A DNA stretch of 64,000 nt from Siphonodentalium dalli (GCA_032622095.1 CP136065.1:37360732-37424731); one strand, 5' to 3'; shown: positions 33,393 to 45,605, counted from the first letter of the stretch. A program made the numbers and translations. Notes: a model not told the origin generated them from the sequence alone.

Positions 33393-36300
33393 AACAACAT
33401 GCACTAAACATAAACATATGATATAAAACTATCTTCCCTTACCCCATACCAATCTTGAACATTCCATATTGTATTTGTGTATTTTGTCAGATTTATTTTT
33501 ATTTTGTGGTCAACATTTATGTACTTAAATTTTTCATCTGCGCATCACCATCTTTTTCCCGGGGAGAGGAGCTCCACCTAAGTTGTTATAACTTGTGCTC
33601 CAATCCATATTCGCTCATCCTACATAATTGTGTTATAAATAAGTTTTGTTTGAAATGTTAATATGGGATGATCAATAAAATATGAAACAACAACAAATAA
33701 TTGATTGTGTGGTGTATGATTCTGGTGAATTGGTGTTCGGAATGTGTGAAAATGTAAACTGGAATAACTGACTAGAATGGAAAATGCACACACTACCATT
33801 AGACACTCATATGAGGGTGTTCAAACATTCATATAAAATTTCATTGGAATAAAACATTGAGCCTTCTTTTGAAATTAATCCTGATGGAAAACCTCCATAC
33901 CAAATGTCATATACTGTAACACATTGCTGAAATATTATATATGCATGGGTGGACAGACAGATGGACAATCCAGTATAAACAATGACCACAAGTGATAGCC
34001 ACATATGAAAAACGCAATATCACAGCAGACTATATGGTAGACCTAACAAACTCTAAAACGGTACTTTCAAATCTGATCCCAACTTGCTTCACTCATCTAC
34101 CTTTGTGTCTCTCCACACCATCTTCTACACCCTCTACTCTAACCGTATATGATACCCCCAAAACGAAAACAGGAAAAACAAGTTTAAAAATCTTGATTAC
34201 ACAGTGGATTACAATTGGTTTTTTTTATGACATTTATGTGAAATTGTGTATATATAGGTGTTACCAGTTTGGTTTATTGTCAACATGCCTTGTTCTTCTT
34301 GATTTCAATAAAAATAAAAATAAGTAAATAAACTAAGACATTAAAGACATATTATGCACTTATTTCAGTAAATCAAACTGATAAGTGAGTACCCACGCAC
34401 TTTTCCACAAAGTGATTTAGGTGGAGAATTCAATAATGCTGTTGTACATGACATGGCTGAGAATTTCATTATTGAAATCAAAACCACTGCAGGATTTAGC
34501 CTGTTAGCAATGGAATTTGTGAACGCCATAACAAATATCTTACAGAGTTACTCACCAAAGTGAAATACGACACGAAAAGCAAATGGCAAACTGCTTTGAG
34601 CTGGGCACTCATGGCAAAAAATGCCCTTTCAAACATTCAAGGATTCAGCCCATTACAACTTGTTTATGGAATAAACCCAAATTTACCATCAACTCTGATT
34701 GACAAACTTCCAGCATTGGAAGGTTCAACCGCAAGTTCTGTGATTGATGAGCATATTGTGTCTCTTCAAACTTCACGTCGAAAATATATGCAAAGTGAGT
34801 GTTCTGAACAAATTTGGCATGCCTTAAGAAAACAAACCCGTACATTTAACTATAATGAACATTATGTTACAGGAGACAAAGTCTACTACAAAAGGCCCAA
34901 CATCGATAAATGGAAAGGACCTGGTATAGTGATTGGACAGGAAAGTGCAGTTGTTTTTGTCAGACATGGTGGATTACTGGTGAGAGTGCATGAAAGTAGA
35001 TTGAAGAAAGCAAGCTTTTTAGATAATTCGAACATTTCTTCAAACACAACATGTATAAAGGAACCTGTTGTATCTCCTCTGAATGACAAATTTTATCATT
35101 TTGATGACTCAGACATTCCTAATTCTCCAACTGATGTCAACGATTTAGAGTTGGAATCAGAAACCTGTCAGGTGTCAACAAATTTCTCATCTGTACATCC
35201 TGATTCTGTACATAAAGTTAGATCTGCACAAATAGTTTCATACCCAAATGTTGATACATGTACTGGTGAAAAAGTCCAAGCTAAAATTCTTGGTCGTGCT
35301 GGAAAATCTACGGGAATAAACAAAAATTGGTTCAACATAGAAATTGTTCAACCATCTACATTGGAATCCTCACAACTATCGATTGACTTAGGGCAAGTGA
35401 ATAACCTGTTAGAATCTTCTGGAAATCCTAAAGAAAATGAAATTAATTCTGTCGTTAGTAGTGTGTCTGAGGATTATTGCCTCATTACAAGTGACATCTT
35501 TGACGAGGCTAAATCTACTGAGCTAAAAAACGGGATTGAGAACAGTGCATATGAACGTGTTCCCGATACCAATCAGAAATGTGTGTCCACCCGATGGGTA
35601 TGTACTTTCAAAGAAATTGTCATATACTGTAACACATTGCTGAACTATATGCATGGATGGACAGTATAAACAATGACAACCTGTGATAGCCACATATGAA
35701 AAAGCGTAATATCACAGCAGACTATATGGTAGACCTAACAAACACTAAAATGCTACTTTCAAATCTGATCCCAACTTGCTTCACTCATCTATCTTTGTGT
35801 CTCTCCACATCATCTTCTACACCCTCTACTCTAACCGTATATGATACCCCCAAACGAAAACCGGAACAAGAAGTTTAAAAATCTTGATTACACAGTGGAT
35901 TACAATTTTTTTTTTATGACATTTATGTGAAATTGTGTATATATAGGTGTTACCAGTTTGGTTTATTGTCAACATGCCTTGTTCTTCTTAATTTCAATAA
36001 AAATAAAAAATAAAATAAATAAATAAACTACCGGTAAGACATTATTAAAGACATATTTTTATGCACTTATTTCAGTGAATCAAACTGATAAGTGAGTACC
36101 CACACACTTTCCCTAGAAAATCAAGCAATCCACTAATATTACTGAAAATTCCAGCCCCACATATTGTACTATTTGAGAAAACACAACGTTGGAACTACGC
36201 CGAAATGTAAACAAGGTAAACAAACACAATGTTTTTACCCACGAGAGTCGTCCTATAGAATTTATATGTAAGAATAATCTTGTGTGTTAATTTTGATATA

Positions 36301-36755
36301 TAATTTGGATATCATATTTATGAAATTAACTGTACTTTATTCTCTATTACCATATGATCACCCAATCAGAGTGCTCCACATCACTTTAAAGTGATGTGAA
36401 ACACTCCGGTAGGGTGATCAAATATAAATGGAGAATAATCTTGTTCAAAGTAGTAATTTTTACAAATATTATATCCAAATTGACTACACACACAGTCATT
36501 CTTGTATATTAATTCAATGCAGTGACTCTCGATGACGAAATCGTTTTTGTTAGTTTGTCGCCGATAAATGCGTCCCGAATCGAGCAGCAAATATTTACAA
36601 ATGAGCGTAGTTCAGACAATGTTTTCTATGGAGTGGTACGTTCGATTTGCTTCAGATTTTCGGCGATGTTAGTAGAATGATACATTCCTCCAGTTGACAT
36701 CGGTACAAACTGATCACTTTGCATAATATGTCTTTAAAGGGTATTTTTTAAATAA
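33393..36755 (+). repeat. 3.38 kb tandem unit 3 of 3 (altered end)
   Basis: Third unit. It carries several private changes (near 33495, 33811, 35093, 35321, 35645 and 36547). Near 36700-36730 it lacks short stretches present in units 1 and 2. It ends at TTTTTTAAATAACTTGCACT, after which unique DNA begins. Confidence 0.93.
34405..35669 (+). pseudogene. Copia-order integrase/RT-start fragment, unit 3
   Basis: Same fragment, frame 34560-35669. It differs from units 1 and 2 by three residues: Asp to Tyr in the DKFDHFD stretch, Lys to Asn in GIKKNW, and Lys to Asn near the end. All are changes outside the catalytic core. The frame stays open, which at this low divergence need not mean selection. 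Confidence 0.85.
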
Positions 36756-37144
36756 CTTGCACTCAATTGCAATATTATTCTGATTTGCAAGCTACATGGA
36801 ACTAAACATTACTTTAATGAAGTCTTCACCAACTGAGTGAATCAGAGACTGGCCTTTTTGTTCATTTTAAAGAAAGTGTCACATTACCACTGAAGACTGC
36901 GAAGATAGTAACGCTACATTGTTATTTGATGCTATTTATTTAAAATAATGGTAACCCAAAGTATGGGTTAATGTATAATAACAATGCATGTATCACATTA
37001 AATATGTACGGCAGATTCTGAATTCAACTATTATAGTAATATTCAACTATCATACAGCTAAATTTAGCAGTGTCAAATAGATGAAAAATAGTGGATGTTT
37101 TATCGTTGGTACAAGCGGACAAGGCCACATTGGAAGTGCTCACA

Positions 37145-37402
37145 AGCAAGCCTTGAAATAGTGTGTCTGTCATTTGCAGAATGAGGTTCCCAGAGGGTCA
37201 ATTTAGTGATGCTACCCCGCATAGCAGGCTAGCATCACCAAATTCACCCTCTGGGAACCTCATTCTGCTGAGGTGTAAGCAGAATGAGGTCCCCAGAGGG
37301 TGAATTTGGTGATGCTAGCCCGCTATGCGGGGTAGCATCACTAAATTCACCCTCTGGGGACCTCATTCTGCAAATGACAGACACACTATTTCAAGGCTTG
37401 CT
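37145..37402. repeat. 258 bp nested palindrome of GAATGAGGT hairpins
   Basis: The whole block is an inverted repeat (AGCAAGCCTTGAAATAG ... CTATTTCAAGGCTTGCT). Each half is itself a hairpin with arms GCAGAATGAGGT...AATTTAGTGATGC and inverse. The centre is near 37273. Confidence 0.95.
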
Positions 37403-38030
37403 CACAAGTGAAGCTCTCCACACATATTAATTAGTTGGAGGAGCTTACAGTTGCTAGGAGACAAGGCATCTGCAGAAATACTATAATTAGTTTAACAGCG
37501 CTTGTCCTTATTCATAACACCGGAGAACATACATTCTTTTTGTATTTAGTTGTGAAAATTATGACAAGTGTCATGCAAAATGAAAATCAGTGTTATAAAC
37601 ATGGATGAATTTCCAACATCATGGCTTAGAAATTTCAGTACATTATGATTTGACAACAAAACAGTTGTCTGAATATAGGCAAAAATAACACTGAAAGTAT
37701 GTGCTGATATCAAAATTAGGGTGGAAAAAGAATTTTCAATGCAGCAAGCGACTGACTCAAATAATTGTTGGTAGAAAATTTCAGCTTATAATTGTTTGAT
37801 TGGCAGGCTCCAGACTACATGTAACTAGATCAGCTTACGATCATAACTGTTGTAAAGCCACATGTAATCTTGAGTGTTTATATTAGAACCACAAATTTAT
37901 CACTTTCATCTCATTCTGGTGATCAAAGTAGCTCTACAAATACAGTGAATGGTTTTGATATCGTTGCCATCAATTTTTGTGGTTTCTCATGAACATGGGG
38001 ACGTGAATTTCAGGATTAGACAGAGAGAAT

Positions 38031-38145
38031 CCAGTTTATAGTGGAATTTACAAAACGAGTCCAGTAAAATAGGTCTAGACCGAGCCTTTGGTGAGGTCCA
38101 GACCTAATTTACTGGACGAGTTTTGTAAATTCCGCTATAAACTGG
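38031..38145. repeat. 115 bp palindrome
   Basis: Arms CCAGTTTATAGTGGAATTTA... and inverse (TAAATTCCGCTATAAACTGG) with CGAGTCCAGTAAAATAGGTC inside. The loop is about 20 bases. Confidence 0.9.
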
Positions 38146-38735
38146 GGACGAGTTGTAGATTCTACTTATTACATGATCCGTGACCTAGATAAAACATACT
38201 AAAATCAACAAATGGGACGTGAAACTAAAATTGGCTTCAAAAAGGCCTGCGATGATGTTTCACTTAACTATATGCATTATTTGCCCACGTAAAGAAATAG
38301 TCCGATATAAATAAAGACTCTTTGACATATTTAATGGTGTAAATTTAGTGAAAGAACTTTTCAAACTCTTCATTCATCAGAGATTGTTGGAAAATTATTG
38401 GAAGCCATCAGCCATAGTATTTTGAATACAAACAGACAACAAAACGGAAGTCAAAAGTCAACTGACACTATTTCTTGTTATGCAACGAACGTTTAAATAT
38501 CACAATTTATAGAACGGGTTTATTGAATGGAATAAGGTTTAGATCATGTAATAAATCATATTAATCCATATCTTTGCATACTCACTATCAAGCCTTTCAT
38601 TTGGGAACCTTTCAATGTGTTGTCTGCCAATTTGGGGATATAGAGAAACTAAACTAAACAAGAAATAGAATTGATGTGAATAAGTTTCTATAGAAATTTG
38701 ATAATAAAGAAACTTTCTAGAGAAGATGAGGCCTA

Positions 38736-38833
38736 AGCAGAATGAGGTCGCCAGAGGGTGAATTTAGTGATGCTAGCCCGCTATGTGGGATAGCATCACT
38801 AAATTCACCCTCTGGGGACCTCATTCTGCAAAT
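38736..38833. repeat. GAATGAGGT hairpin, single copy
   Basis: Arms GCAGAATGAGGTCGCCAGAG and inverse around GATGCTAGCCCGC/GTGGGATAGCATC. It is preceded by GAGGCCTAA and followed by TTAGGCTTG, like the outer arms of the nested copy. Confidence 0.88.
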
Positions 38834-39348
38834 GACAGGCAAACTAAACTTAGGCTTGCTCACTATTGAGAAATTAGACCCACGGCAGCACTAATAGCAT
38901 AATGAATTATATTTTATTTAAAAAAATTATGTTTCATCTCGTCTTTTGTTGTTTTTTATTCTGAGTATAATAATTTCCAATCAACAAAGCCACCGCTAAC
39001 TGCGACCCAGCATGACCTCCAAAACTTGTGATGGCATAAGTGCATGTCTGTATTTGTTTCTGTTGGAATTGATGCTATGCTGACAATAATTTCGTGGAGG
39101 TGGAGAAAATAAGTAGATTTTATTTTAAATATCTAAATCAAATAGCTCTGAGCTTTGAATGGCGGGTTTCTCAATACAAATCACATATTTGTCACCCCCC
39201 TCCCCAAAGATGAATAAATAGTAGTTAAGGCTGTTAAATCGGACAGAGCCCCTTTAAATTCATATATATAGTGACTTCATGTGCATCAGAATGATATACT
39301 GAAGTGAGAGGAATTATTTATGAGTTTTATTTTGTACCAGCAAGTAAC

Positions 39349-39530
39349 AATAAATAGACAAAACACAACGCGCATCTTAATCGATAATCTTTTATCGAAT
39401 GAGTTGAGGATAGCGCAATGATATATATTTTGCGAGAGCGTAGCTCGAGCGAAATATAACTTTGCGCCGTCCGCAACGAGTTCGATAAAAGATTCGAGAT
39501 TATGATGCAAGTTGTGTTCTGTATTTATTC
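39349..39530. repeat. Imperfect inverted repeat
   Basis: Left arm AATAAATAGACAAAACACAA, ATCTTTTATCGAA and GCGCAA mirror the right GATTCGAGATTATG... TTGTGTTCTGTATTTATT. The centre is GAGAGCGTAGCTCGAGCG near 39440. Confidence 0.8.
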
Positions 39531-40379
39531 TACACCGTTCAGTCAAATAAGTTCAATCCATGAATGTCACCTCCATTGCTATTATAGCTACCTTTATTGT
39601 GATTTAAGTCTGACAAATAACCAGTAATTATGGGGGGATCACCGGAAGCGGGTGATCGACGTAACGTACGTCATCTTTCTTGGCGACAACGTCAACAAGA
39701 ATAGTTCCGGCTTGTATTCCACTAGAGGTATACACTACTATGTATTCAATGGCTGGGATTCCGTTGAATACATGTGCCTCACGTCAATGGGTGTGGAATA
39801 AAAGAGCATTCTCTTCTGATCTCTTCTGAACACAGAGGAATGAGAAACTTTTGTTGCACTTCCGTTTAGGGGCGGTAAGATATACCGATACACAGGCGCA
39901 TTGCGAATCAGTAATCTACGATAAACGCACCAATACAGACATCAAAATATCATTGAATCAGGATGCTAATTACAATTTTTGTCTACCTACAATATAGGCC
40001 ACTTGAACAGATGTATGCTCAGAAAATATAACCATTTTGCTATCAATTAATTCCAGTGCCTAAATTTAGAGTTATTTCTCTTGCGTTGTCATTCATGTTT
40101 CAAGTATGGCTATTTACTGATGCTGTCATAAGTTTTGTTCACAGATGTCTTAGCCATGATGCACCTTCATTGAACTTAAACTTTAAATTAATTTGTTGTC
40201 TACACATTGGGGGCATGTGGAACATTAACACAACACTGTGTAGGCCTACATGTATAAGTTTGCCAATTGCCAATATTTAGTATCACTTAGAATATTTATA
40301 CTCGTCGTGTATATTGACGCTCTTTATCAACGACGCTGCAGATACGAACGCTCTTTAACTATCAACGCGATTAACCCCA

Positions 40380-40575
40380 CAGTGCCGTTTTTTTGTGACT
40401 GGGGTGGAGAATAGGTGCTGGGAGCTTCTCCAAAACGCCGCGACGACCATTCCCGTGGGATTTTACCCTTAGATGGGAAGTTTGAGCCCAATCGGTCCAG
40501 CCGTTTTCAAGTATATAGAGGACAAATACACACATATATTTACACATATATTTACGTAGTTCTCAAAATATATAG
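40380..40575 (+). mobile_element. RTE-type LINE 3' tail (tentative)
   Basis: Contains GAGCCCAATCGGTCCAGCCG followed by TTTTCAAGTATATAGAGGAC and an (ACACATATATTT)n tail. Words of this kind end RTE-clade elements in several animals. No coding part is present. Confidence 0.4.
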
Positions 40576-40699
40576 TAGATATGTATTGAGATAAGCACTG
40601 ATATCGTGATTGGCCTATCGAGATACGTATTGTATCGCGACATTACCGCATCTTCCCACCAATACATCTGTTCAAAATGTTAAAGACGATGATTATATA

Positions 40700-41260
40700 T
40701 GATGAAGAACCAATAGAACTGTCGGAATTATTAGAAATGACACTATTAAATTCACTGCTGAAGCTCAACAGTAATTTGATCAAATGAACTGTCATTTCTT
40801 AAACCAATCGTCCAACCTTCCCTCTTCCCTTCTTGTCTGTTTTCCTCTTCAATTTATTTCTCTGAAAGCTTGGTGAAGAGCTTGAAGATGATGACCAATC
40901 ACTAACAGAGGAGTTGATGCTGAAGCCAGCACAGCCTAATACAATATAGTGATTAAATGCTGTCTCTTATAAAACTCTCAATATTAATTCTTTTTCTTGT
41001 CTATTTTCATACTTGATTTCTTTTAAGGAAAGCTTAATGATGAGACTGATGATGATGCCGATTGACTACTAAAATCACTGCTTACGCCATCTCAGCCTCA
41101 ATTTGGTGAAATGAACTGACGTCACTTAAACCAAGCTATCAACCTTCCGCGATTTTACGATGAAGATGATCATGAGGAATCATTACAGTTGTCAATAGAG
41201 TCACTATTGAAGCCAGATCATCTTCAATTTAATCAAATGAACTGTCATTTCCTGAACCAA
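40700..41260 (-). pseudogene. Decayed tandem copies of the ZCCHC10 terminal exon
   Basis: Below the stop of the terminal exon, several blocks resemble that exon and its 3' flank. Examples are 40785-40930, 41000-41145 and 41160-41260, each with the series 'AATTTAATCAAATGAACTG', 'CCAATCGTCCAACC', a CTT/TCTTTTTCT tract and degenerate GATGATGA codons. All have stops and lost frames. Seen: shared word order in the same orientation. Inference: repeated tandem duplication of the low-complexity exon, then decay. They could form part of the 3' untranslated region. Confidence 0.6.
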
Positions 41261-41264
41261 TCGT

Positions 41265-41526
41265 TCAACCCTCATTCGTTTTCTTGTCTTTTTTTCTCTT
41301 TTTTCTCTTCTTCCGAGAGCCTGATGATGACGATGAGCTTGATGATGTTGATGACGTTGAGGAGTCACTAGAACTGTCACTGGAGTCACTACTAGAGTCA
41401 CTGCTGGAATCAGAACTAGAGGATGACGATGATGATGTTGATGAGGAACTGGACGAAGACGATGAACTAGATGACGAAGAATCACTATCACTGTCTGAGT
41501 CAGAATTGCTGGAATCTTGTTTTGAT
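41265..41526 (-). CDS. ZCCHC10: ZCCHC10 homologue, terminal Ser/Asp-rich exon with stop
   Basis: Last coding exon, minus strand. An acceptor (CCTAATTTTATTTGCAG) lies just above 41526 and the frame runs to a TGA at 41265-41267. It encodes about 87 residues: SKQDSSNSDSDSD, a long Ser run with interspersed Asp and Thr, then a basic end (GSRKKRKKRKKDKKTNEG). An ATG 35 bases upstream that opens the same frame lies in the intron and is not needed. Known: ZCCHC10 ends in exactly this kind of acidic Ser tract capped by lysines, probably disordered and phosphorylated. The three exons give at least 157 residues, compared with about 190 for the human protein, so only the N-terminus is missing. The opposite-strand Asp/Glu-rich frame here is a shadow. 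Sequence repetitiveness makes length variation likely. Confidence 0.85.
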
Positions 41527-41684
41527 CTGCAAATAAAATTAGGAAGTTCAACGAGTTTCAATAAAGCATCTGATTATAAGCAAATTTAATTTTTGAGACA
41601 GTGCAAATTTGTTTGGGATTGGGTGGGATTCGAACTCCGGCCCATGATGGCGAGCGCGCCTTGCGACTCAAAGTCCGACGTCTG

Positions 41685-41787
41685 AGAGCTTTCCCATGAA
41701 TGGCAACAAGCCATATTTCCGACTAAATCCTGAAAAGTTACCCATAATGCTGCTGTGATTAAGGAATCGATTATTTAGGGCATTACT
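41685..41787. mobile_element. Mariner-type MITE, right half only
   Basis: GAGAGCTTTCCCATGAATGG through GGGCATTACTGTA, same family as the 60.4 kb copy. The left arm is replaced by unrelated, GC-richer DNA. Confidence 0.82.
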
Positions 41788-41929
41788 GTATTTAAAGTAT
41801 ATTTGCTGATTATAATGGTGCCCCTGCCTGTCCCTACTGGTTATAATGCGACTATAAATAGGTTATTTTATGGCATATATTGGAGCATAATTGAAGTTTA
41901 ATGGTGGGGGTGTAATTGGATTGAACTTC

Positions 41930-42945
41930 ATCCTTTATGACATCTTCCTGATAACAGTTCACTTCTCCATGATAAACAAATAGAGAGAAGTGACTACTCA
42001 CAATTTGAAACCTCAAGGCTGGTCCCTGTGATAATTCAAGGGTGAGATAACTGCGCATACGGACAAAAAAACAAGATTTCCATATAAACAAAAACGGATA
42101 AATCCTGAAGGACTAACACAAACATTCTTTTAACCCTTTACCCAACAGAATGGCCCTGTGCCAATGCATTCTCTTATATATGCGAGTCGACCATAGGTCG
42201 CCTCGCATATATAAGAGAATACATTGGCTTAACACATTAAAAATTATAAAATTGTTAAAGAATGTAAGAAAATGGTAAAAAGTGTTAAAAAAAGATTTTT
42301 TTTAGGCCAATGCATTCTCTTATATATGGTCGACTCGCATATATAAGAGAATGCATTGGCACAGGGCATAACTGTAACCATCACAATGTGGTCAATGAGC
42401 CGGTTCCAATGATATCCATATTTGTATGGTTTTATTGAGACAGACCCAAGATAATTTAGGCTGTTGCAGCTTTATTTGGCCGGTTTTGGCCGGTTTGTTG
42501 GGTAAAGGGTTAAAGCAGTCATGATGGCGTATATCCATAACAATCTGATTCAGATCTGATAACCCATGGCTGAGATAGCTGTATGGACATACAAAAAAAA
42601 TCAAGATTTCCAGATAAACAAATAAGGATAACTCTAGAATGGTAACATGAACATCATTTACTCCACATTTGAACTTCCATACCAAATTTCATTGATGTCC
42701 AATGAGCCGTGGCTCAGTTATCTGCACAGATGGACAAAAAACAAAAGATTTCCCCAGAAAAACAAAGAAGGATAACACTTGAATGGAAAATGCGAACGTC
42801 ATTTGCCCCTCCTTGGAAAATCAGTCATGATTGCAAAGCTCCATACCAAATATCATTCAGACAGACAGATGGACAAATGGACAGATGGACAAAGTCAATC
42901 CAGTATACCACCATATTACTTTACAAAAGTATAAAATATTGATGA
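41930..42945 (+). repeat. ~165 bp unit array ending in GACAGATGGAC (MITE-interrupted)
   Basis: Units with ACAAGATTTCCATATAAAC / AAGATTTCCAGATAAAC / AAGATTTCCCCAGAAAAAC and CCATACCAAAT recur near 42072, 42601 and 42746. The array ends in CAGACAGATGGACAAATGG and CAATCCAGTATACC. The piggyBac-type MITE 42134-42509 sits in the first unit. Confidence 0.75.
42134..42509. mobile_element. piggyBac-type MITE with internal hairpins
   Basis: TTAA at 42130-42133 and 42510-42513 encloses a 376 bp element with a perfect 14 bp inverted repeat, CCCTTTACCCAACA. TTAA plus CCCTTT is the piggyBac-type signature. Inside are two copies of a CCAATGCATTCTCTTATATATG hairpin module, near 42159-42224 and 42306-42365, around an A/T-rich middle. 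Confidence 0.9.
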
Positions 42946-43605
42946 GCAACTAACTTGAATCTTCACTTTTGTGCTTGTCAAGAGTTGCAAAACACTTAAC
43001 AGTATTATTTTAACTTGTTTGTCAGAAGTTTTAAATTTCAACAATTGTGAAGTGTTACTTGTTTCAACTGATTTTGGGTTTTAGTAAAATTTGGGAATAT
43101 GCTAAAAAGTGTTTGGTGGAAAATTCAAGTCCAATACTATATATATTTTTTAATTTATTCAGAATTATTTACTCATTTTCTGGGGGTTGGGAACTAAACG
43201 TTGGATCGGGAAAAACTAACAAATTTGCACAGAGGGGGTACACAGATGTCTCGGGAACCCCTGACTGTTATAATACATTGGCAGATGAATTTTCATCTCA
43301 AAGTCTGTACAATGTTTAGGGAATGACTATTTCCATCAAAGTGCATGTAGTTGTGTGACGTGACTCTATGTGTTGATTCATGTTTATTGACACTCAGTCT
43401 CATAGGTCACTGTAATTCTATATAGTTCAATAGACTGTTCTCAGTCTGAAACTGCATTAGCACATAGTAACCTGACCCATGGTTCATGCTCTCAATGGTG
43501 GGTCAAATTCAACACATTCCATTGGATCACCAAACATTAATGTGCAACTTATACATATTTGTGTACGCATGTGGGTCTCACAAAACCATTATGGAAGTAT
43601 TTTAT
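42946..43605. other. Intronic, no feature recognised
   Basis: Plus-strand frame of 90 codons at 43047 has no motif and opposes the ZCCHC10 transcript. Confidence 0.45.
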
Positions 43606-43612
43606 TTTTTAA

Positions 43613-44132
43613 AGATACGGGCGGCGTTGGCAGTCGGTATGCTGTTAAAATATTCAGCTCCGTCAAAAACCGCCATAAACAGAAAGAATAGTAAAATATA
43701 GACAGACTTTGTTCTTATACCAATCAGAAATATTGCATAAACAGTATGTTATTGTTAAATGTTTTTCCTTTGTTATGTAAACAAAAGCAATAAAAATTAC
43801 AGAACCTGGCTTTTGTTTAGATCCGGATATGGTAAACATAAAGAACGTTATTTGTTACTGTTTTCCTGATATGGAAATAATAAAGAGCGTTTATATCATT
43901 TGTGTGTGATTAACAAATAGAATTGCGCTGTGTTATGTAAACAGCAGCAAAACTTCTGTAACACGAGCAGGTTCTTGTTTACGTACACCATCGTACGTCT
44001 TGACGACAATATACTATTTACGCGCCGATTATGTTTGGCATCTGAACAAAACTATATATATTTTAATATTCCTTCTGTCTATGGCGATTTGAACAAATAT
44101 GAATATTTCTTCAACTAACGCCGCCCGTGCCT
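43613..44132. mobile_element. TTAA MITE (AGGCACG family), full length
   Basis: TTAA 43609-43612 and 44133-44136 flank AGATACGGGCGGCG...CGCCGCCCGTGCCT. It is 520 bp and lies in the ZCCHC10 intron. Confidence 0.9.
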
Positions 44133-44473
44133 TTAAGTGGCTTCAAATGTCATATTACTATTTCACTCGGCTGGTCTTTTCATGATAAGTTTGTTTGTCT
44201 GAGTTCATATGAGAGTCAAGCATTTTTGTGACACTGATCAAAGTTAAAACTTGAAGTTTGAGTGAACTTTGACACAGTTTGCATTTTACAGACTACATGT
44301 ACCTGTCTACTACTGTGGGAAGCCAATCTGTGTACTTGGCATTATATAGCCATGACTCTTGGAAGTGCATATTCCAATTATGATGTTATTATTCTTTCGA
44401 CATGATAATATGATCAAAATAAACTTTAAAAGATTTTGACATCTTTGCCATTGAAAAATCAAACAAGTGAACA

Positions 44474-45324
44474 CAGGGACCAGCCGAGAGGGCGACGTGG
44501 GGAACTTCTTCGCCCTAGCGCCGTCTGCTTCGCCTTATTTTTGCAGTCGGGCGAAGTTCAAGTCGCCCTGAAAATTCCAAAGTTGACTGACGAAAATCGG
44601 CAAAATTCCCCAAATAATTTACAACTGTCAACAGTGATTGCACACAATACTCCACTATCAGGGTGTTGTAAAACAATTAACACCTGTATTGCTCCAATCT
44701 GGAAGCATGTTGACAACGGAGTCTGATTACTGGCAGCTGTGAAAACATCGTCGGGCCTCAAGTGTTAATCTGGTTGTTGTGATTTTTAGATTACCGTGAT
44801 TACCACACCTTACAATGAAGATTACAACTCACAGCTCTCACAATGTGTCAGTTCATCACCCCCTCTATGGAGTTTGGTTAAAGAAATTCATTTGTGAAGC
44901 ATATTAAATTTTCAAACGGGATTACTAATAGAGCGCAGTGAAAGTGTTCATGATTTCGTTTCGTTTCGGTTTGATAAATATTGTTGGCATTTTTAAAAAC
45001 CCGAAAAATATGAAATAAAATCTTGTCATTCTCCCACAATTACGATATAAAATGCTGCTATCCTCTCACAATTATGTTTGGGTATTATTAATAGTTATTA
45101 GGGTCATGAAGTGAACGTAAAGACTCCATATTTCAACCATTGTTTCATAAGTTTAATTGACATATTACATCTCTCCTATTTTCGTTCTATAGCTACTCCT
45201 GTCGTAGTACTGTTCAATTTAAGTTTTGTAGACTCACTTCGCCCTATAGAACGGCCACTTCGCCTTATTTTGATAGTAGGGCGAAGTCATTTCGCCCTGA
45301 AAATATGGTCTAGGCTGGTCCCTG
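44474..45324. mobile_element. hAT-type MITE with 8 bp target duplication
   Basis: AGTGAACA at 44466-44473 and 45325-45332 is a perfect 8 bp duplication. Ends are CAGGGACCAGCC (left) and its exact inverse (right). Sub-terminal GGGCGAAGT/CTTCGCC motifs are repeated several times near both ends, as transposase-binding repeats often are. It is 851 bp, non-coding and intronic. Confidence 0.93.
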
Positions 45325-45605
45325 AGTGAACATCTGCAAAGAGCACCTTTGAATGGATTCTTCTGTGACAGAACACACAGTACCATGACATAAAAGACGA
45401 TAACTGATAATGCAGAATACATTATGTGTTTTGTTACATTGTCTCACATTGTCAGCCCTTCACCCTGTCATGAAGGGAGTTGCGCTGGTCCCATATATAA
45501 GGGAATGCATTGGCACAGGGTTTTCGCAAAATTTCAGAAAGCTCCAGTCATGGACGGGTTACTAACCCTACTGGAGTTCTATTGTCCAGGGGAGAAAATA
45601 CTAAC

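Larger units (their letters stand above)
36756..40379. other. Non-coding stretch with palindromes only
   Basis: Outside the palindromes at 37145, 38031, 38736 and 39349 I see no gene. Frames of about 70-86 codons lack any recognisable motif. TTTAACGCTCTTT-like motifs occur near 40318 and 40350. Confidence 0.45.
41527..45605 (-). other. ZCCHC10 intron (between small basic exon and terminal exon)
   Basis: About 4.1 kb intron implied by the donor at 45605 and the acceptor at 41527. It holds half a mariner-type MITE (about 41690-41786), a pearl-like array carrying a piggyBac-type MITE, a TTAA MITE (43613-44132) and a hAT-type MITE (44474-45324). I saw no further exon in it. Confidence 0.65.

Noticed and set aside
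26632-36755. Triplication as a pure assembly error
   Set aside because: Not fully excluded, but unit-specific substitutions, a one-base length difference and an altered third end argue for real copies.
41204-41551. 115-codon His/Val-rich minus-strand frame over the ZCCHC10 tail exon
   Set aside because: A shifted frame of the same low-complexity exon, without family similarity.
41284-41589. Plus-strand 101-codon Asp/Glu/Leu-rich frame
   Set aside because: It is the opposite strand of the ZCCHC10 Ser/Asp codon run. Splice sites and family similarity support the minus strand.
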